DNA from: CAIWHR01 sp035541655
Lineage (GTDB): Bacteria > Pseudomonadota > Gammaproteobacteria > Burkholderiales > Casimicrobiaceae
Direction of reading: 5' to 3'
DNA: 5,549 bases
Assembly: GCA_035541655.1 (NCBI GenBank)
Contig: DATKMY010000017.1
Span: 1 to 5,549 of the forward strand
Under the pieces are notes generated by a model. It had not been told where the DNA came from. It did no database searches and worked only from the letters and a program-made list of their open reading frames with translations. Numbering within the stretch: position 1 is the first letter of the stretch; every line of letters begins with the position of its first letter. Below, piece after piece: positions 1 through 5,549 of the stretch. Both the position numbers and the translations under genes were made by a program.

Positions 1-1067
1 TTCCCGAGAAGTTCCACGGGCTCGCGGACCAGGAGCAGCGTTACCGGCAGCGCTACGTCGACCTCATCACCAATCCAGCGACGCTCGAAGTCTTCAGGCG
101 GCGCTCGCAGATCGTGCAGGCGATCCGCGAGTTCTTCGTTGTGCGCGGCTATCTCGAGGTCGAGACGCCGATGATGCATCCGATCCCCGGCGGCGCGGCG
201 GCGCGGCCCTTCTCGACGCATCACAACGCGCTCGACATGGAGCTCTTCCTGCGCATCGCGCCGGAGCTCTACCTCAAGCGTCTCGTCGTCGGCGGCATGG
301 AAAAGGTGTTCGAGATCAACCGCAACTTCCGCAACGAAGGGATCTCGACGCGGCACAATCCCGAGTTCACGATGCTCGAGTTCTACGAGGCCTATCAGGA
401 CTACCGCTACCTGATGGACCTGACCGAGGCGCTGCTGCGCGAGGTCGCGACGAAGGTCGTCGGGACCACGGCCGTCGGCTACCAGGGCGAGACGATCGAT
501 CTCGCGAAGCCTTTCGATCGGCTGACGATGGCGGAGGCGATCAGCAAGTACAACCCGATGTACCACCTCGCGGAGCTTGGGAAGCCCGAATACCTCAAAG
601 TCGCGCTCGCGCCTCTGGACGTCGAGGTGTTCGCGAGCGACGGTGTCGGGATCCTGCAGCTCAAGCTCTTCGAGGCGACGACCGAATCGAGGCTCGTGCA
701 GCCGACCTTCATCGTAGCGCATCCGACCGACGTTTCGCCGCTCGCGCGAGCGAACGACACGAACCCGGCGGTGACCGACCGCTTCGAGCTCTTCATCACC
801 GGACGCGAGATCGCCAACGGATTCTCGGAGCTCAACGATCCCGAAGACCAGTCCGCGCGCTTTCGCGCCCAGGTCGAGGCGCGCGAGGCGGGCGACGAGG
901 AGGCGATGTTCTTCGACGCCGACTACATCCGCGCGATGGAATACGGGCTGCCGCCGACGGCGGGCGAGGGAATCGGAATCGACCGGGTCGTGATGCTGCT
1001 GACCGACTCGCCATCGATCCGCGACGTGATCCTGTTTCCGCAGCTCAAGCGCGAGACCGGTCTGTAG
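1..1067 (+). CDS. lysS: Lysyl-tRNA synthetase, class II (5'-truncated by window edge)
   Basis: Attaches lysine to tRNA-Lys using ATP, in the cytoplasm. The reading frame is open from position 3 (first codons read PEKFHGLADQEQRYRQRYVDLI), so the gene starts before the window. The GTG at 114 is internal, not the true start. About 354 residues are present of the roughly 500 usual for the family; the missing part corresponds to the N-terminal anticodon-binding OB-fold. The class II catalytic core is complete. Motif 1 lies around RGYLEVETPMM, followed by IPGGAAARPF and the lysine-site stretch APELYLKRLVVGG. Motif 2 is FEINRNFRNEG...RHNPEFTMLEFY. Near the end are SPLAR, GREIANGFSELNDPEDQ and motif 3 with GIGIDRVVMLL and RDVILFPQLK. 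The protein closely follows the E. coli LysS pattern throughout. It ends with TAG at 1065-1067, 33 nt before the threonine aldolase gene. No frameshift or missing key residue was seen. Confidence 0.97.
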   Translation, partial: PEKFHGLADQEQRYRQRYVDLITNPATLEVFRRRSQIVQAIREFFVVRGYLEVETPMMHPIPGGAAARPFSTHHNALDMELFLRIAPELYLKRLVVGGMEKVFEINRNFRNEGISTRHNPEFTMLEFYEAYQDYRYLMDLTEALLREVATKVVGTTAVGYQGETIDLAKPFDRLTMAEAISKYNPMYHLAELGKPEYLKVALAPLDVEVFASDGVGILQLKLFEATTESRLVQPTFIVAHPTDVSPLARANDTNPAVTDRFELFITGREIANGFSELNDPEDQSARFRAQVEAREAGDEEAMFFDADYIRAMEYGLPPTAGEGIGIDRVVMLLTDSPSIRDVILFPQLKRETGL

Positions 1068-1100
1068 CGGATTCTTCCACCCCACCCGGCGAGGCGAGCG

Positions 1101-2114
1101 ATGGCAACCGACTTCCGCAGCGACACCGTAACGCGACCGACCGCCGCAATGCGCGCGGCGATGGCCGACGCGCCGGTCGGCGACGACGTCTTCGGCGACG
1201 ATCCCAGCGTCAACGCGCTCGAGGCCGAGGTCGCGGAAATGCTCGGGTTCGAAAGCGCAATGTACGTTCCGTCGGGCACGCAGTCGAACCTGGTCGGCGT
1301 GATGACGCACTGCGCGCGCGGCGACGAGTACATCGTCGGCCAGGAGGCGCACACGTATCGCTACGAAGCGGGCGGCGCCGCGGTGCTCGGAAGCGTCCAG
1401 CCGCAGCCGCTCGACAACGCCGCCGACGGCACGATTCCGCTTCCGGCGATCGAGGCCGCGATCAAGCCCGACGATTCGCACTTCGCGAAGACGCGGCTGA
1501 TCGCGCTCGAGAACACGATTGGCGGCAAGGTGCTCCCCGCAGGCTATTCCGCCGCGGTGCGCGAGCTCGCCGACCGGCACGGGCTCGCGATGCATCTCGA
1601 CGGTGCGCGGCTGTGGAACGCCGCGGTCAAGCAGCGGGTCGAACCGCGTGTGATCGCCGAGCACTTCGATTCGGTGTCGGTATGTCTGTCGAAAGGCCTC
1701 GGCGCGCCGGTGGGGTCGGTTCTATGCGGGAAGCGCGGGTTCATCAAGAATGCCCGCCGCTGGCGTAAGATGCTGGGCGGCGGCATGCGGCAGGCAGGAA
1801 TTCTCGCGGCGGCGGGGCGGCATGCGCTCGCGCATCACGTCGAGCGGCTCGCCGAGGACCACGAGAATGCCGCGCGCCTCGCAGCGGGACTCGCCAGGCA
1901 TCCGGCGTTGACCGTTGCGCCGACGCAGACGAACATGGTGTTCGTCACGGTGCGTGCCGACATCGCGGAGTCCTTCGCGGAACACCTTGCGGCGGCCGGC
2001 GTGCGTCCGTACGGACTGGCGCGCCAGCGCTGGTGCACGCACCTCGACGTGTCGCGCGCCGATGTCGATGCGGCGATCGGCTGCGTCGACCGATTCTTCG
2101 CGAAAAGGACGTAG
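1101..2114 (+). CDS. ltaE: Low-specificity L-threonine aldolase
   Basis: PLP-dependent fold-type I enzyme that cleaves L-threonine and L-allo-threonine to glycine and acetaldehyde, a cytoplasmic side route to glycine. The 337-residue product matches the family's usual length (about 335-345). It opens with the hallmark DFRSDTVTRPT (residues 4-14), followed by VGDDVFGDDP (26-35). The PSGTQSN segment (57-63) is typical of the cofactor phosphate region. H84 in QEAHTYRYE is the expected residue stacking on the PLP ring. HLDGAR (165-170) supplies the aspartate expected to contact the pyridine nitrogen. K198 in SVCLSKGLGAPVGS is the expected Schiff-base lysine, and LGGGMRQAG (225-233) follows. The C-terminal RWCTHLDVS resembles the substrate-carboxylate region. 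The ATG at 1101 is chosen because GAGG at 1091-1094 sits six bases upstream and the family's N-terminus begins immediately after it. The gene follows lysS by 33 nt and may be co-transcribed with it. Residue roles are assigned from the family, not tested here. Confidence 0.95.
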   Translation: MATDFRSDTVTRPTAAMRAAMADAPVGDDVFGDDPSVNALEAEVAEMLGFESAMYVPSGTQSNLVGVMTHCARGDEYIVGQEAHTYRYEAGGAAVLGSVQPQPLDNAADGTIPLPAIEAAIKPDDSHFAKTRLIALENTIGGKVLPAGYSAAVRELADRHGLAMHLDGARLWNAAVKQRVEPRVIAEHFDSVSVCLSKGLGAPVGSVLCGKRGFIKNARRWRKMLGGGMRQAGILAAAGRHALAHHVERLAEDHENAARLAAGLARHPALTVAPTQTNMVFVTVRADIAESFAEHLAAAGVRPYGLARQRWCTHLDVSRADVDAAIGCVDRFFAKRT

Positions 2115-2165
2115 GCGGCAGCGGCGCGCGCAAGCGGCGTCGAGTCGAGAGTGCTGGCAGCGATC

Positions 2166-2170
2166 GGAGG
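2166..2170 (+). promoter_or_regulatory. Ribosome binding site for the DUF962 gene
   Basis: GGAGG lies five bases before the ATG at 2176. It decides the start of the small membrane protein: the same frame is open far upstream, back into the threonine aldolase gene, but the upstream codons give an arginine-rich sequence unlike the family. Confidence 0.8.
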
Positions 2171-2175
2171 GCCGG

Positions 2176-2478
2176 ATGACGCGCTATTCGAGCTTCCGCG
2201 AGTTCTATCCGCTCTATCTGTCGGAGCACGCGCATCCGATGTGCCGCAGGCTGCATTTCGTGGGATCGCTGCTCGCGATCGGATTCGTGACCGCCGCGAT
2301 CGCGGCGCGAAACGCGTGGTGGCTCGTCATAGCAGCCCTGTTCGGGTACGGCTGCGCTTGGGCCGGCCACTTCTTCTTCGAGCACAACCGCCCGGCGACA
2401 TTCACGCACCCCGTCTACAGCTTCATCGGCGACTGGGCGATGTTTCGCGACATGCTCACCGGACGGATCCGCTGGTAG
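2176..2478 (+). CDS. DUF962 / Mpo1-like small membrane protein
   Basis: A 100-residue protein of the DUF962 (YGL010w/Mpo1-like) family. The yeast member Mpo1 is an Fe(II)-dependent dioxygenase acting in alpha-oxidation of 2-hydroxy fatty acids; the role of short bacterial homologues is not settled, so the function here is inferred only. The N-terminal SFREFYPLYLSEHAHP (6-21) leads into CRRLHFVG (23-30), then two hydrophobic segments at about 29-44 and 48-66. WAGHFFFEHNRPATF (62-76) and HPVYSFIGDWAMF (78-90) follow. Conserved-looking histidines H18, H27, H65 and H70 (H20 and H78 are further candidates) flank the membrane segments and could form a metal site. The start is set by ATG 2176 with a strong GGAGG five bases upstream. 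The gene lies 61 nt after the threonine aldolase and 82 nt before the copper ATPase; neither neighbour suggests a shared pathway. Family membership is confident, activity is not. Confidence 0.88.
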   Translation: MTRYSSFREFYPLYLSEHAHPMCRRLHFVGSLLAIGFVTAAIAARNAWWLVIAALFGYGCAWAGHFFFEHNRPATFTHPVYSFIGDWAMFRDMLTGRIRW

Positions 2479-2560
2479 GCCACAGGGTTTCGCCGGCGCA
2501 TTGATCGCGCGCAAAACGGGCTCCCTTGCAATCCCGGACGATAGCTGCCACGTAAGCAAA

Positions 2561-4810
2561 ATGGAAACGCGCGCTGTCGACCTCCAGCTGACCGGGATGA
2601 CCTGCGCAGCCTGCGCGACGCGGATCGAGCGCGTTCTGAACCGTGCCGACGGCGTCCGGGCCGCCGTCAACTTTGCGACCGAGACTGCGCACGTCGAGTT
2701 CGACGCGACGAAGGCCACGCCAACTTCGCTCATCGAAGCCGTCCGCAGGGCGGGATACGACGCTGCGCCGGTCGCCGATCCCTTCGCCCAGCCCGACGAA
2801 GATGCGAAGGCCGAAGCCGAGCGCTACCGGCGCGAGTTCGCCCGATTCGGCGCCGCAGCGCTGCTCACTGCTCCGTTGCTCGCGCAGATGCTCATCATGG
2901 CAACCGGCCGCCACGACATCGAGTTTCCGATCTGGCTGCAGTTCGCGTTCGCCACGCCGGTTCAGTTCTGGGCGGGGGGTCGTTTCTACGTGGGCTCGTG
3001 GAAGGCGTTGCGCGGTGGCGCCGCCAACATGGACGTGCTGATCGCGCTGGGTACCACCGCGGCATACGCGTTCAGCGTCGCCGTGTGGCTCGTACCGCTT
3101 CCGGGTCAGCACGTCTATTTCGAAGCGGGTGCCGTCGTGATCACCCTCGTGCTGCTCGGCAAGCTGCTGGAAGGCCGTGCGAAGGCGCGCGCCGCTGACG
3201 CGATCCGCCAGCTGTTGCGGCTGCAACCGCCCACTGTGTTGATCGAGCGCGAGGGCGAAACGCGCGAGATACCGCTGGCCGAGGTGGGCGTCGGTGCCCT
3301 GTTCATGGTCCGGGCTGGCGATCGCGTTGCCGTCGACGGGCGCGTGCTGAGCGGTGAATCGTCGGTGAACGAGGCAATGCTGACGGGCGAGAGCGAACCG
3401 GTCCCGAAGAGACCGGGCGACAACGTGCTCGCCGGCACCGTCAACGAGATTGGCCCATTGCGCTGCGAGGCGACCGCCGTCGGTCGTGCGACGCTACTTG
3501 CGGGAATCGTCAGGCAGGTAGCCGCGGCGCAGGGGTCGAAAGCGCCGGTGCAACGCCTGGCCGACCAGGTCTCCGCGCGTTTCGTGCCGGCGGTGATCGC
3601 AATCGCGATCGTGACGCTCGTCGTGAACGGCGCGCTCGCCGGCGATTGGGTCGGCGCGCTGATGCGCGCGACCGCTGTCCTGGTGATCGCGTGTCCGTGC
3701 GCACTCGGGCTAGCCACACCGACGGCGCTGATGGTCGGCGTCGGGCGCGGCGCCCAGGCCGGCATCCTCGTCAAGAATGCGGCGGCCCTCGAGCGGGCGG
3801 AGAAAATGACCGCGCTGGTCGTCGACAAGACCGGGACGCTCACCGTGGGCACGCCCGCGGTAACCAGCGTGCACCCGGCGGACGGATTCACGGCGAGCCA
3901 GCTCTTGCTGCTCGCGGCGAGCCTGGAGGCAGGCGCGACGCATCCGCTGGCCCGCGCGATCGTCAGGCGGGCGGCAGACTTCGAGCTGAAGCTGCTGCCG
4001 ATCGGCAACGTCCGCGTCCATGCGGGGCGCGGCGTTGTCGGTGAGAACGGCGCGCAGACGGTTCGCCTCGGCTCGCCGGCGTTTCTGGCGCAGGCGGGCG
4101 TCGGCATCGATGGACCGGAGCTCGCGCGCGCGCAGTCGGGCGGCAAGACGATCGTCGGCGTCGCCGAGGATAACAAGCTCGTCGGCTGGATCGCGCTCGC
4201 CGATGTGCCTCGTCCGCACGCCGCTTCGGCGGTTGCCGCGCTGCGCGCGTCGGGCGTCGCGGTAACGATGCTGACCGGCGATCATGACGCGCCGGCCGCA
4301 GCCGTCGCGAAGGCTCTGGGCATCGACGATTGGCGCGCGGGCCAGCTTCCCGAGGACAAGCGCGCTGCGATCGTTGCGCTGCAGAAGGCGGGGAAGGTCG
4401 TCGGGATGCTCGGCGACGGAGTCAACGACGCACCGGCGCTCGCGCAGGCCGACGTCTCCTTCGCCATGGGCGCCGGGTCAGGAAGCGCGCTTTCGGCCGC
4501 TGACGTGACGCTGCTGCGCGACGATCTGCGCGGTGTCGTCGCGGCCGTCGATCTCTCCCGGGCAACGCTCGCGAAGATTCGACAGAACCTGTTCTTCGCG
4601 TTCTTCTACAATGTGCTCGGGATACCGTTGGCGGCATTCGGCATGCTGTCGCCGGTGATCGCCGGCGCTGCGATGGCGGCGAGCTCGGTGTCCGTCGTCG
4701 GCAACGCGCTGCTGCTCAAGCGCTGGCGAGCCCCGCATGTGGTGTCTCGTTCGCGGCGCGCCGAAACGCCGCTGCGGGCGATCCGTGAAGCAGCGACGAA
4801 GGAGACGTAA
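2561..4810 (+). CDS. copA: Cu(+)-exporting P1B-type ATPase
   Basis: Inner-membrane pump that uses ATP to move Cu(+) out of the cytoplasm. Numbered from ATG 2561 (749 residues, normal for the family). One N-terminal heavy-metal-associated domain carries GMTCAAC (C15, C18). Membrane helices follow from about residue 95. NMDVLIALG includes M157 and YFEAG includes E188, both matching copper-entry positions in known CopA proteins. The actuator TGES is at 275-278 and the transmembrane CPC at 378-380. The phosphorylated aspartate is D422 in DKTGT. The nucleotide-domain HP is at 461-462, TGD at 572-574 and GDGVNDAP at 618-625. TM7 has YN (683-684) and TM8 has MAASS (705-709). CPC, YN and MxxSS together define the Cu(+) subgroup P1B-1 rather than Zn/Cd/Pb pumps. 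A basic tail of about 29 residues follows TM8. A TTG at 2501 would add 20 residues not typical of the family, so ATG 2561 is preferred although its Shine-Dalgarno is weak. It overlaps the downstream chaperone start by one base. Confidence 0.95.
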   Translation: METRAVDLQLTGMTCAACATRIERVLNRADGVRAAVNFATETAHVEFDATKATPTSLIEAVRRAGYDAAPVADPFAQPDEDAKAEAERYRREFARFGAAALLTAPLLAQMLIMATGRHDIEFPIWLQFAFATPVQFWAGGRFYVGSWKALRGGAANMDVLIALGTTAAYAFSVAVWLVPLPGQHVYFEAGAVVITLVLLGKLLEGRAKARAADAIRQLLRLQPPTVLIEREGETREIPLAEVGVGALFMVRAGDRVAVDGRVLSGESSVNEAMLTGESEPVPKRPGDNVLAGTVNEIGPLRCEATAVGRATLLAGIVRQVAAAQGSKAPVQRLADQVSARFVPAVIAIAIVTLVVNGALAGDWVGALMRATAVLVIACPCALGLATPTALMVGVGRGAQAGILVKNAAALERAEKMTALVVDKTGTLTVGTPAVTSVHPADGFTASQLLLLAASLEAGATHPLARAIVRRAADFELKLLPIGNVRVHAGRGVVGENGAQTVRLGSPAFLAQAGVGIDGPELARAQSGGKTIVGVAEDNKLVGWIALADVPRPHAASAVAALRASGVAVTMLTGDHDAPAAAVAKALGIDDWRAGQLPEDKRAAIVALQKAGKVVGMLGDGVNDAPALAQADVSFAMGAGSGSALSAADVTLLRDDLRGVVAAVDLSRATLAKIRQNLFFAFFYNVLGIPLAAFGMLSPVIAGAAMAASSVSVVGNALLLKRWRAPHVVSRSRRAETPLRAIREAATKET
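4799..4804 (+). promoter_or_regulatory. Ribosome binding site for the copper chaperone gene
   Basis: AAGGAG, five bases before the ATG at 4810 and embedded in the last codons of the copper ATPase. This strong site plus the overlapping stop/start (TAATG) supports translation of the chaperone from the same transcript, possibly by coupling. Confidence 0.8.
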
Positions 4811-5031
4811 TGACCACGATCGTGAAGCGGGAGTTCGCAGTCGGCGGGATGAGCTGCGGCGGTTGCGCGGGCAGCGTCACGCGCGCCGTATCGCAGCTTC
4901 CCGGTGTGCGCAAGGTCGACGTTTCGCTCACGGACAAGGCGGCAACCGTCGAGTACGACGGGGCGTCGGTCGATGCCGCTGCGATCGTCGCGGCGATCGA
5001 GGGCGCGGGATTCGAGGCGGCCGCGCGCTGA
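4810..5031 (+). CDS. copZ: CopZ-like heavy-metal-associated copper chaperone
   Basis: A 73-residue, single-domain cytosolic protein of the heavy-metal-associated (ferredoxin-like, beta-alpha-beta-beta-alpha-beta) family, expected to bind Cu(+) and hand it to the ATPase. The metal-binding loop reads GGMSCGGCAGS, with M14, C16 and C19 forming the MxCxxC motif. LPGVRKVDVSLTDKAATVEYD (residues 30-50) matches the two central strands, and AIVAAIEGAGFEA (58-70) matches the last helix and strand. The length is typical of CopZ (about 65-75). No tyrosine occupies the third loop position often discussed for copper chaperones; the late GAGF motif is present. The start ATG overlaps the ATPase stop TAA by one base and has its own AAGGAG site, so the two genes almost certainly form an operon. 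Metal specificity for copper is inferred from the adjacent P1B-1 pump; the fold alone could also serve mercury or other soft metals. Confidence 0.92.
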   Translation: MTTIVKREFAVGGMSCGGCAGSVTRAVSQLPGVRKVDVSLTDKAATVEYDGASVDAAAIVAAIEGAGFEAAAR

Positions 5032-5057
5032 TCGCGCGGTGACGGCGCGGTGCCGAT

Positions 5058-5085
5058 TTGCCGGCGATAGCGCGCGTGGGATAAT
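5058..5085 (+). promoter_or_regulatory. Putative sigma-70 promoter of the tRNA-Pro gene
   Basis: A TTGCCG (5058-5063) resembling a -35 box and a GATAAT (5080-5085) close to the TATAAT consensus are separated by 16 bases. Transcription would start near 5092, a few bases before the mature tRNA at 5095, giving a very short leader. The -10 match is good and the -35 is partial. The site stands out because most of this window is too GC-rich for TATAAT-like hexamers. Confidence 0.5.
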
Positions 5086-5094
5086 CGCTGCCGG

Positions 5095-5171
<77 letters not shown>

Positions 5172-5314
5172 ATTTCGCGTTGAAAAACAATCGCGCACAA
5201 TGCGCGCTGATCGCACGGCGCGGCTGATATCGAATTGGCCGCGTTCCTGCAGCTCTCAGCAACTCGGAATTTGTAACACCTCTCGCGGACGGTGGCATGG
5301 CAGCGTTGGCCGAA
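5172..5314. other. Convergent intergenic region between tRNA-Pro and kinase
   Basis: This 143-base gap is visibly less GC-rich than the rest of the window. Apart from the minus-strand hairpin at 5183-5206, I see no gene, repeat or protein-like frame. Open frames crossing it are byproducts of the tRNA or of neighbouring genes. Confidence 0.6.
5183..5206 (-). terminator. Candidate intrinsic terminator for the minus-strand kinase gene
   Basis: Read on the minus strand, CGCGCA (5206-5201), a three-base loop TTG and TGCGCG (5197-5192) form a perfect six-pair hairpin. One A and then TTGTTTTT (5190-5183) follow. This is the order expected of a rho-independent terminator for leftward transcription. 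It lies about 109 bases past the kinase stop and 12 bases before the tRNA 3' end, so it would stop antisense transcription into the tRNA. On the plus strand the hairpin has no following T-run, so it does not look like a tRNA terminator. The loop is short and the stem modest, hence moderate confidence. Confidence 0.5.
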
Positions 5315-5549
5315 TCAGCGGTCCGCGCTCCGGGGGAGCGTGAATTGGAAGACCGCACCGCGCGGCTCGTTCGGCCCCGCCCAAAGACGCCCTCCGTGAT
5401 CCTCGACCATCGAGCGGCTGACGGCTAGGCCCATCCCCAGGCCATCGCGCTTCGTCGTGTAGAACGCCTCGAAGATCTGATCGGGTTTTGCAGACCCCAG
5501 CCCCGTGCCGGAGTCGCGCACTCGCACGATCACGTCGCCGGACGCGTCG
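5315..5549 (-). CDS. Sensor histidine kinase, C-terminal ATPase-domain fragment
   Basis: Only the last 77 residues or so are in the window; the gene enters from beyond the right edge and ends with TGA at 5317-5315. The frame is open to the edge, with DASGDVIVRVRD preceding the internal GTG at 5533, so that GTG is not a start. Visible HATPase_c elements, in order, are DSGTGLG (G1 box, DxGxG), QIFEAFYTTK (F box), GLGMGLAVSRSMVEDHGG (G2 box and following helix) and GAVFQFTLP (last strand). The N box, the phosphorylated histidine and any sensor domains are outside the window. The FYTTK...GLGMGL...HGGRLWA pattern and the end soon after FTLP resemble PAS-containing, FixL/NtrB-like kinases with no attached receiver at the C-terminus. 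Its signal and partner regulator cannot be told from here. It is convergent with the tRNA gene. Confidence 0.9.
   Translation of the reverse strand, partial: DASGDVIVRVRDSGTGLGSAKPDQIFEAFYTTKRDGLGMGLAVSRSMVEDHGGRLWAGPNEPRGAVFQFTLPRSADR

Noticed and set aside
114..116. GTG as the start of the lysyl-tRNA synthetase gene
   Set aside because: The family-conserved sequence PEKFHGLADQEQRYRQRY continues in frame upstream to the window edge, so this is an internal valine codon.
1915..2175. N-terminal extension of the DUF962 gene back into the threonine aldolase
   Set aside because: The extension is an arginine-rich shadow of the aldolase, while ATG 2176 has a strong GGAGG and begins the family-like sequence.
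1945..3226. Long minus-strand open frames under the aldolase, DUF962 and ATPase genes
   Set aside because: Arg- and Ala-rich with no recognisable motif; they cross the boundaries of three well-supported plus-strand genes.
3115..4176. A 353-codon minus-strand open frame
   Set aside because: It lies wholly antisense to the copper ATPase, in a high-GC sequence where long shadow frames are common. Its composition (Ser/Thr/Ala/Pro-rich) shows no domain.
5010..5045. GC-rich inverted repeat around the chaperone stop (CGCG...CGCG)
   Set aside because: The stem is only about four pairs and no T-run follows, so it is not supportable as a terminator in this GC-rich background.

Overview
This is a high-GC (clearly above 60%) bacterial chromosomal segment with dense coding and strong codon bias toward G/C at third positions. 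The proteins look proteobacterial. The lysyl-tRNA synthetase resembles the E. coli LysS type closely, and the overall impression is of a betaproteobacterium or close relative. That placement is inference from protein style and gene content, not from a marker comparison.

Layout: (1) positions 1-1067 hold the 3' two-thirds of lysS (class II lysyl-tRNA synthetase), whose start lies before the window. (2) 1101-2114 encodes a low-specificity L-threonine aldolase. (3) 2176-2478 encodes a small two-helix membrane protein of the DUF962/Mpo1-like family. (4) 2561-4810 encodes a P1B-type Cu(+)-exporting ATPase with one N-terminal metal-binding domain. (5) 4810-5031 encodes a CopZ-like copper chaperone whose start codon overlaps the ATPase stop codon. 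(6) 5095-5171 is a tRNA-Pro(UGG) gene with encoded CCA and a plausible promoter. (7) On the minus strand, 5549-5315 is the C-terminal end of a sensor histidine kinase that enters from beyond the right edge. A hairpin plus T-tract at 5183-5206 could terminate its transcript between it and the tRNA.

How the parts work together: the ATPase and chaperone form a compact copper-efflux unit, in which the chaperone binds cytosolic Cu(+) and passes it to the pump. The upstream genes (lysS, threonine aldolase, DUF962) run in the same direction with short gaps (33 and 61 nt) and may be co-transcribed, but they share no evident pathway. The tRNA and the kinase fragment are independent units.

No mobile element, CRISPR array, phage gene or recognisable new multi-gene system is visible. 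The window reads as ordinary core chromosome, and the findings below are modest.
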